Shown here: piece by piece, positions 15,401 to 25,141 of the stretch
Layout of the letters: each line of letters starts with the position of its first letter
How positions within the stretch are numbered: position 1 is the first letter of the stretch
DNA from: Hyposmocoma kahamanoa
Taxonomy: Eukaryota > Arthropoda > Insecta > Lepidoptera > Cosmopterigidae
DNA length: 64,000 nucleotides
Direction of reading: 5' to 3'
Assembly (NCBI RefSeq): GCF_003589595.1
Contig: NW_020654810.1
Location: 20,727,711 to 20,791,710 of the forward strand
Translations under genes and position numbers: made by a program
The notes under the pieces: generated by a model
Databases searched by the model: none
Told to the model about the DNA's origin: nothing
What the model saw: the letters and a program-made list of their open reading frames with translations, nothing else

Positions 15401-18400
15401 CTAACCGAACCTAATCGTGTCTTTGCGATAAACATCCAACATATCCTGAAAGAACAACGGTTTCGTTATAATTCGATTTTCGGTGTAATGAAAATTTGAA
15501 CAAACGTTATTTCGGAAAAAAGATATCGAATTTGTGATAGGTTCCATTCAACTGCCATTTAAATTTTTTGGTATTGTGCTCTTGAATGGCAAGTCGATGG
15601 CACGTCGTCGATGGCGTAAACTGCCAATTGTTTGACATAAAAAATACACATAATTTGAAGACTTAAATTGCTGATAAAAATTAAGATAAGCGTAGTAATT
15701 TCCATGCTTGTGCATGCATGTTGTAATAAGGCGACATCGATCGTTAGTGATTGAATGAATGAATGAATGCCATTACACTGACGCTCTATTGAGACTCAAC
15801 TGCCACTGCAACTAGATTTAAGCAGCTTAGCAGAATAACAAATATTAGGTATCATAATTGCAATATAATCAGTAGAGTCTAGTAGCAGTAGAGCTCCTTG
15901 TAAAAGAGCTCGTCCATGGTGGTAAGTACTGCCACCTTACCTGTTTCTACCGCCAAGCACTGAAAGGGTTGTAACCCTAACGAACCGTGACCAAGATCAC
16001 GGCTAATAAATAAGATACTTCGGTCCTCCCAAAATTTATTGAAGTTGAAGTATAAGGCTGTAAAGAAAAAGATATATAAAAACAGGTACAACAGTATAAA
16101 ACACTATATTATAATAACAAACTGTCCAGACACTTACCCCAAAAGGGCCGAGTTTACAGAATTACTATGTTTAAGTAGTATTAAAATCGGTACATGATTT
16201 TATTATAACTAACTTATTAACTGGCAAAGGGTATCAAAATTCGCGATTAAAAATTAGAGTACATATATATATTGGGTACATATAGTATTGTTATTTTTAA
16301 TTTTACTGTGATAAAATAGTACCGTTCGCTACGGCGATTTAGCAGGGAGTGACGATGGAACGAAACATAATCAGAATGGTGAGACAAAGGAATTAAAGAA
16401 CGATTCAAAATTTAAGAACGAGTGGCCAGGAACCGAAGAAAAGGCGATAAAAAGGTGGGATGACAATGTAAGGAGGTCACATCGTCACAGCACTAATGGT
16501 CACATTACTGTGTTCCGGTTGTAAGGGGTAATGGTGCTGTGAAATTACAGGCACATGAGAATTGTCAACTTATGTCTATGACGGGCGCAGTGGCGGTGCT
16601 CCCAGATCTTTATGATTTTAAACTCTGAGTAACACTGCAACTGTTATGGGCAGACATGTGGCTTACTACCAGGCGCACGACTTGTTCCTCCCGCCGCTTG
16701 GTATTATAAAAAAAGTGTGTGTGTTCAGTGATTTCAAGAAAATGAGCTGTCTTAGGACCCAGTATTATATGATTGCTGCTCGCCTTATATTTAACTCGAG
16801 TAGAGCTGGAGAAATGAACTTGTTTGAGAAATCAAGATGAATGAAACTAACGCCTTAATCCAATTTTCTTCACAGCATGATATATGTTCACTTAACCACT
16901 TAGACGTTGACGTGACGGGACTCTGTTTAGCTTCTAAATTAGAAGGTTTCGTTAAAAGAGTACATAATGGTATATAAAGTAGGTGCTGTGGATGGCAGCT
17001 TTAGTACCGAGTAACGAGCATCATTTATAATGAATTTTGAGCATTAGTAGTAGTAGAACTCCTTGTGAAAGAGTTTGTCCAGGTAAATACTGCCACCTTA
17101 CCTATTTCTGTCACCAAGCAGTAATGTGAGCATTTCTGCATTCCGGTTTTGAAGGTTAAGGATGCAACTGCAATTCCAGGCACATGGGACTGGCTACTTA
17201 AGTCTCAAGGTGACGGACGCAGTGGCAGGGCTCCTCAGAATTTTGCGATTCAAAGGTCTGAGGGGCACTGCAACTGATATATATCACACCACCACCCACG
17301 ACTTCTTCGTTTCGTCATGATATCATAAAAAAATCTTTTACCAAACAAAAGGGTTAACTAAACATCACGTTTATTATGGAACGAGGTTATCTGAAACAGA
17401 CCCAAACTGCTTACCTACTGTAAAAACTAAATCATTTATTCGAGAGAGTTGTGAAATATAAACTGGAGTTTATACAGAATGGAAACTGTGATAGCTTAGA
17501 TGAAATAACGCCTGCCTCTAAAATCGGACATCCTAGGTATGATCCCCGCCAAGAGGCACCACCGAGTCACTTTCGGATTCATGTCCTGTTTAGTATACTC
17601 ATTATCACTTGCTTTAGTGGCGATACCTGCATGTCGGACAAGGTCACGAAACTCATTGATGACGTATAAAGCATATTACCTATAGTAAGACAAGTTTAGT
17701 ATGATAATTCCATACAAACATAGCAGCGTGACTTGTAGCTGTGCGCGTAATGTAACGTCGCGTGCCCAGTACGATCTTCGAACACATTCGCATAATCTCG
17801 CGCGCGATGCATTCGCGTTGATCAGCGCTGGTGGCCTCACTCGCCTTTCATTACTTCCGACTCGAGTGGCGCCACTCTGCTAAAGGAAAAAGCAATCCCT
17901 GTGTGCCTGTCTCTAAAGTTGCAAAACCACAGAGGCTGACGGACCGGTACGATGAGGACGGCTATACAAAGGTGGAGAAGATGAATAGGACGCCCACCAG
18001 CCGTTAACTTGAGTGGCACAGCACCGGCAGGACGGAATTTTCTGCTGCGTCCGACCATAACCGACGACGCTGCTGTACCTGTCGCGACTGCATTACTCCA
18101 TGAAGTTTGAGGAGCCTTATTGTCCTAGTGCATAGGTTCTCAAACTTTTTCCCTCACCGACCACTTTTAAGGCAAGAGAAAAAAATTCAACGCCCACCAC
18201 CACAAAAAATAATTGATTGATTGAATAATTAATGTGTTAACTTAACACATAAAATCACAAGGAAAAAAATATATTTATGTACTGTAGTTTATATAGATTT
18301 TTCAGGTTTTTTTTTCTCCAAATGCGGTGGCATTAACGCCCCTCAGTCGCTTCCGAGGCCCCTACCGCCAAAAAAGGACTTTTCAGCGCCCACTGAGGGG

Positions 18401-21400
18401 CGGTATGGACCACTTTGGGAAATTATGTCCTAGTGGATAGTGTGATAGTGGAGTACATCAGATTAAAAGCCAAATACACCCTGAGGGTCCAGCGGTTGTT
18501 GTCCAGCATTATATATTCCCGCCACAACGTGAATTTTAATTCGTTTATGGTGAGAGTGCCTACCGAACGTCAGTCTACTTTCATAAAGGAGGACTTTTGG
18601 TCGAAAGGAATCGTATATCGGCGATTCCGCGGCCGGTTAGCAGACACCTATTGCGCCAAATGTTGCCGATAAGTGCAATTCGAAAAGAAAACTATATTAT
18701 ACGGGTCATGTGGCCGTATTTAAATAGATTTAAAAAAAAATGCGAATTTCTTTGGTTGTGCTACGTTTGTACGGAGTTATCAGTCTTGTATGTAATGTAT
18801 GTATAAAGTCTGGAAGTGGTGGACTTTGGCCTAAAGCCATGCATGTGACGAATATACTTCAAATATTAATTAACAATGGGTGCAATATAAATAACATCAC
18901 TATAAGAACTCGAAACATCATTATATTTAATTTTTCGTAACAGATGACGATGAATGGTGGTGTAACAAAACCAAAACTGGTTTTCTTACGCCGTTGATAG
19001 CATAAATTTTAAGATTTTTTATCGGTTTCTAATAAATGTTGAATGAAAATGAAGTGTTGTAAAATGTGCTTTGATTTAGATATAACGTTCTGTAAGTTAC
19101 TACTACTTTAACAGGATTTATATGTACGTGTTACAGATAACATGCATTTATTATAACAGTCTGTACTCAACTGTTATTTACAGATTATGCCACAACTGTG
19201 TAAATGTAGATAAACATACTTTAACGGTGACGTATAACATTGTAATTTGTTCTATCTTCAGTTCTCGGTGCTACTGCTGATAATCTTCGTGGCTGAACTG
19301 GCTGTTGGCATCGCGGGATATGTGAAGCGCGGCGATCTCGAGGCCTCCATCGAGCGCCACCTCAACGAAAGCATGCCCAAGTACGGCACTGACACGGATA
19401 TCACCAGGACCTTCGACATTCTTCAGACCGACGTAAGTGCCGCCTTCCTTTCTTGTGGGCCTGCTCCGATGATATCCAAAAACATTGATATGTACACCTA
19501 CTTCATACTTACAAAATAATGTAAGCAATAGACCTCTCAACGATTGGTTGGCAGGTAATATAAAAATTTTAATAATCTTGTATAATCCTGGTAACATGAT
19601 CCAAGTTCGATCTATCGCATCGATCTATTAAAAGATTATTGGTTAGGTATGCGTACAGTAATTACATTAAATGCCCTCTTATATATAACTACTATACTAT
19701 ATAACTATTGCAATATAAACAAAACCCTAAAAATCATAGCATTGAATTTATTTGAGTTTGTCAGTCGGTTTCATTCAAAAGCACAAAATTCGCTGAACTG
19801 CACCATCAATCGCGATAAAAAGCAAGGTCACACGCAAGTTTAAATATAAAATCGTGTTTAATTTCACAATAAAATATTGCCAAGATTTGTGGGTAAAACA
19901 TAACATCATCAATTGCATTATACTTATTTTAAGACTGTTTTAAATTAATAATAATTGTTCCACTTTTATAATTTACATAGCCCAAGACAATACACAAATG
20001 GTATACATAAGCGCTAATGTTTACTTAATACAAGGTGTCTATGTTAGTAGTTCGCGGCCTCTTGATCTTGTCAATATTTTTGGTAACGATGTCATGAAGA
20101 ACGCAGTACCGATTTCTCACTTCGCACATTGTCAGCCACAGCGACAAATACTCTTTCTCGTCCAACTCGCGCACCGCTCTTCTGTAATCGTCAAGGTGCG
20201 GATACTTTACCACTTTCGAGACTATCTTCGCTCTCGTTACGAAATACTCCGAGATGTGTTCTAGAAACTCCTCTGCTTTCGACTCCGCCTGCTGAATCTC
20301 CTTAAGAGTTCTACCCTGTATGGAAACACCGAAGTTATTGCCGTCTTCAATCTTAGGTATCAAATAAGAGATCCATAGTTTTAATAAGTTCGTGTCTTCG
20401 ATCAATTCCCGTAGGTGTGGTTTCACGAGATGTATGAGATCACTGAGTGACCTATTGCAAGGCGCTGGCCCGTTTGGCAGCGTGTACACTTTTGCCCATT
20501 CCATGTTAGCGGACCTCATTATTGGGTCGATTCTCCGGCGTTTCGCCGTTTCAAGCCCCAGGGGAGGGGGCACTGGTACGTTCACGTCTTGATGCACATC
20601 AGTCAATTTCTTGTTATGGAAATTCAGTTTCACCAGTAAATTATTCAACTTAACAATTTTGTTCGGAAATTCGTTTTTAATAAGAAGCTCTGCCTTCACC
20701 TTTAGCGAATCCATATAATCCTGTACTGCGGCGTCTGACATTTCGTGTTAGTAAGTAATACGACATCCATAAAACAATTTGCAGAAAAATATTCCTAAAT
20801 AAGTTTTATAAAGTTTTAAACTGCGATAAAACAAAATACAAGCTCTGACACGTCTGAGTCTGACGTAGCAAGTCAGAATGATGACATGTCTTTTGTAGTC
20901 GTTGATTTTTGAGTAAAAAAGACGGACAATATGACGTTATGCATTCTGATATGTGTTAGCCTATAAAACGGTTTCTACTTAATGAAAACGTGTGAAGTCC
21001 CCAACCCGCATTGGGCCAACCCAATGGCTTAAACCCTCTCCTTAGAGAAGACCCGTACCTACTCAGCAGTGGAATATATGTGGGAACATATAAGGGGTTG
21101 ATGAAAATCAACAGTAGAGCCTTTTTAGATCTCAACTTATTCTTAGAAAATAAGGCCGACCGATAATGACCCATATCCAACATGATTTTATTTGAAGTTC
21201 CGATCCTCGATCACGTATCACGTAAAATGCGTTTGAAATTACAATCTCACTTCCACAGCTGAAATGCTGCGGTATCAACGGCCCCGAGGACTGGGAAAAG
21301 ATGGGCATGAAAGTAGCGTCGTCATGCTGCGCAGAAATAATGGCTGACACGCCAGTTACGTGCTCCTCCACCTCTCCGAATGTTCACCACGTGGGCTGCG

Positions 21401-24400
21401 TACCGCGCCTTGTCGCATTCCTCAAGAGCATTGCATTCTGGCTTGGAGGTGTTGGACTGGGCATCGCTATTGTGCAGGTCAGTTTTTTTTAATAAGAATA
21501 TTTGACTATGGCAAACATCCTATATACTTTAAAAAAGGACTATAGTATAAGATTATAACTTTCCGTAGCAGATATCCGTTTCGAAATTTAAATTTGTTAA
21601 ATATTAATACAATTTGTGCAAGGAAAATTGCGCCACGTGTGTAAACATTTGTTGTACTTTCACATACTTACGACAAATCATGTCATCTTCACCTACGTTG
21701 TTCGCGGACGTTTGACTTTAGTAGACCGATTATAGGACGCAAGTACGAACGACTATGTCGGTGACATACTTTCTAACCGATTCATGCCACGCATCCTTGA
21801 AAATTGCTCTCCTACTTTTGTCCTAATTAAACACATAAGGGTTCTATCAGGGTCGGCAAATGTCAGCCGTTTCCTGTAAGAACTATTTTATTGGGAAATT
21901 TCTTTTTTTTTATAATATCAAGTGACGGGACGAACAAGTCGTGCGCCTGATGGTAAGCTACACGCCTGTCCATAACAATTGCAGTGCCATTCAGAGCTTT
22001 AAATCGCATTCTTGTTACTCGTAGAAGATTCACATTGTTTTACTTTATCTTACAAAATATCGGTTACATATTGTCCGACGTCTGCCAGCATCCTAATAAG
22101 CGAATAAGAGTTTAATTTAGAAAGAAATATCAAGAATGAAAAAGATATTCGTGAAATTACACTCTAGTGATACCATACAAGCTACTACTAGTAGATTGTA
22201 CAACAAGTGCATAATAACCCAAGCCGCAGGCGAGAGTGGATAATTAAGTCGAGGGTAAAATGGGTTATATATATATATATAGTATATTCACTTCGATTGC
22301 GAGGAAATTAAACAGCAATATTACAAATAAGAATCTAAAATTACAACAATTAGACATATTTAATGTGATGTTTTTTTTATTTTATGCACTAGAGCATAAA
22401 ATCCTATTTTATGTAGCCTACACCCAGCATAAATACGAACTTTAAGGGTCGTATTCCAGAACGCTACTCAATACTCAAGTCAGGACTTGAGTATTGCAGT
22501 GAGCACTGAAAATCATACTCAAGTCCTTGCCGTTAGGGTCGTATTTCCAGTGCTTGAAATCATACTCAAATCTGCTCAAATCCTGACTTGAGCATTGAGT
22601 AAAGTTTTGGAATACGACCCTAAGAGCATGAGAAATGAAAAGGTTGTTTTTTTTAGCCAAATGGTTCGAAGTGGGACATTTTGCTAAAAAAAGAGGTCAT
22701 CTTCTTAGATTATCCTTTATTTTTTTCTATCCTCTAAGATCAAGTCCATACACTAAATCTATGATGAAGTCACACTGAAATAGCAGCGGCCGGAGGAGCC
22801 ATTTTTGCTGCAAAGTATTTACTGAGCATTTTGAATCTTATCTTTTAAAGAAAAAAATTCAAATTGATTTGAAAATGTATATAGTGCGGCACCATGAGCA
22901 ACCGCACGAGACTTGTTGCGAATAGTTTAAAGAGGCACCGTGCTAGCTCCTCCGGCGGCTGCGCGCCTCTATTCGGTGTTCTTATATCTGGTATTAGTGT
23001 GGAATATCGAAAAACTAACTTCAGATCCATGTTCAGCATGTTCATGCGAATTGACTAATGCGATAAAAAAATATGAGTCAAATTTCGTAGATTAAGGACC
23101 AGGATAATGGTGTTCGTCAGGATGGCTGGACCAAACTGCTCATTATTTACTACCTATTTTCTACTGTTTAGTACCTTTATTGGCGTATTTTCTAATTTTG
23201 CGCTAACGGAAATATTAAAGAAAAAAATTGCCAGCCATTCTGACGTCAGGTTGGCTGGACCACTTTACGTTTTTTTATGGTTCTAACAGCATATAATTTA
23301 CTTTTTTTATATAACTATTTACTACGTAATTTCTACCTAAACATACTTTTTTTCACTATTTTAGGAAGCTTCTGTAAAAAGTTATTTAAAAAATAATAAT
23401 AAAACGCCTTTCCAAAAGTATCGTCTAAAAAAGACAGTTTATTTTCTCCGTGTAATTACTAATAATAGTTTTGCAGGCGCTTAGACTATGCCAACAATGG
23501 TTTGTGGATTATCTTTGCAAGCTATATTTTATAACAATTATTATATTCATTACTAGTTGAATTCCATATTACAAATGTAAATTCCATTTGTAGGGGTTAA
23601 GAAATGCGAACGAATTATAATCAGTTATTTAATAATCGTTTAGATGTCGTTTGATAGTAATATTCGAAACTACCCAAAATATTCACAATGGTGAAAATAG
23701 TTGTGTAAAGTCCGCTTTCATAACGTCATTAATAATTAAAAATAGTAATAAACAAGTAATATAAACGCATTAACGATGAAAAGAGGTAGACCATCAGCAT
23801 TACCGTTAGAAAAACAAAAAAATGTGATTTTTAGGTTTGAAAAATATTTTTTAGATATAAATGACCTTCCTTCACCCTGTGATCCAGTGTTCAGAAATCT
23901 TAGTGAACTGTTACAATATAAGACGTCAGAAAAAGAAAGGTATATATCAGTAAATTATTAAAAATTACGCCTTCTTTTTCGATCGACCGATCGATTTAGG
24001 GTCGTATTCCAGAACTCTACTCAATACTCAAGTCAGGACTTGAGTATTGCAGTGAGCACTGAAAATCATACTCAAGTCCTTGCCATTAGGGTCGTATTTC
24101 CAGTGCCTGAAATCATACTCAAGTCTGCTCAAGTCAGGATTTGAGTATGGTTTAAAGCACTCGAAATCTTACACAAGTCCCTGCCATTAGGGTCGTATTT
24201 CCAGTGCTTGAAATCATACTCAGATCCTGACTTGAGCATTGAGTAGAGTTCTGGAATACGACCCTAAATCTCAAGAGGAAGACAATGAAATGCTTAAAAT
24301 GTGTCTTCCACAGACAAAACGTTTGAATTTTATATAGACATTTATCAATGGCAGAAAATACAGCCAGTCGTAAAGTGCATAAGATGAAATAGAGACAAAT

Positions 24401-25108
24401 TATCAGATTTCAAGACAAATTCTCTTTTCCCAAAACATCAGTTTAATAAGAGAAGAAAATCCGAAGCCCGCGTAATTTGATTTTTAAAAATTATTATATT
24501 CGAAAGGAGGAACACATTATATTAACAGGAGCTTGTAAGCAGTGTCAAGCTGAAATTAAAGTAATTATCAACTGGCCCATTGATAAAATTGAACCTTTTT
24601 CTGACATTTTATATTTAACAGTTCACTAAGATTTCTGAACACTGGATCGCAGGGTAAAGGATACCTAAAAATACTTTTCAAACTTAGAAATCACGCTTTT
24701 TTGTTTTTCTAATGGTAATGCTGAAGATCTACCTCTTTTCATCATTAATGCGTTTATATTACTTGTTTATTACTATTTTTAATTATTAATGATTTTCACC
24801 ATTGTGAATATTTTGAGTAGTTTCGAATATTTAGTATCAAATGACAACTAAACGATTATTAAATAACTGATTATAATTCGTTCGCATACCTTAATACCTA
24901 CAAATGGAATTTACATTTTTTTGTGTATGGAGTACTGTTGCCACCTTTGGGATGGCTCTGCTACATATCAACTGGCCACTTTTGATTCAATTGACAAGCG
25001 TGCCAAGAGGCTTATAGGTGACTCGGAAATAGTAGAGGCGAAGCTGCAGAGCCTTGAACACCGCCGTAAAGTTGCCTGCTTATCGGTATTTTACATTATG
25101 TATGTGTG

Positions 25109-25141
<33 letters not shown>

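Larger units (their letters stand above)
3319..19261 (+). other. Tetraspanin intron 2 (about 16 kb)
   Basis: No coding exon recognised. Contents in order: LINE tail 4121-4450 with a hAT-MITE end at 4273; SINE B 4630-4772, 6270-6462 and 9891-10045; family A at 7024-7329, 8056-8301, 8935-9050, 14880-15154, 15880-15965, 16495-16714 and 17046-17333; palindromic MITE 9108-9213; LINE-related block 9610-9700; family C 10587-11000 and 18440-18720; Tc1/mariner-like MITE 13158-13515; hAT-like MITE 18131-18427. About 4780-6260, 11000-13150, 13520-14880 and 15155-15880 are unassigned AT-rich sequence. Small open frames there show no family motifs. Confidence 0.8.
19433..21258 (+). other. Tetraspanin intron 3
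   Basis: Holds the complete PSME3 gene on the opposite strand (20025-20741) and a LINE-type repeat fragment at 20975-21105. 19433-20020 lies downstream of PSME3 and probably carries its 3' UTR; a minus-strand AATAAA lies near 19747. 20742-20960 is the PSME3 upstream region, with no clear core promoter element. Confidence 0.8.

Noticed and set aside
17837..18058. 73-codon minus-strand frame in a GC-richer stretch next to the hAT-like MITE
   Set aside because: Some resemblance to conceptual translations of insect repeats, but no domain and no intact gene structure.
19271..19597. 108-codon minus-strand frame
   Set aside because: It is the antisense shadow of tetraspanin exon 3, which is clearly the coding strand.
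22446..24264. CRISPR-like or tandem array of ACTCAAGTC words
   Set aside because: The words are the internal palindromes of two related MITEs, not regularly spaced repeats with unique spacers, and the genome is eukaryotic.
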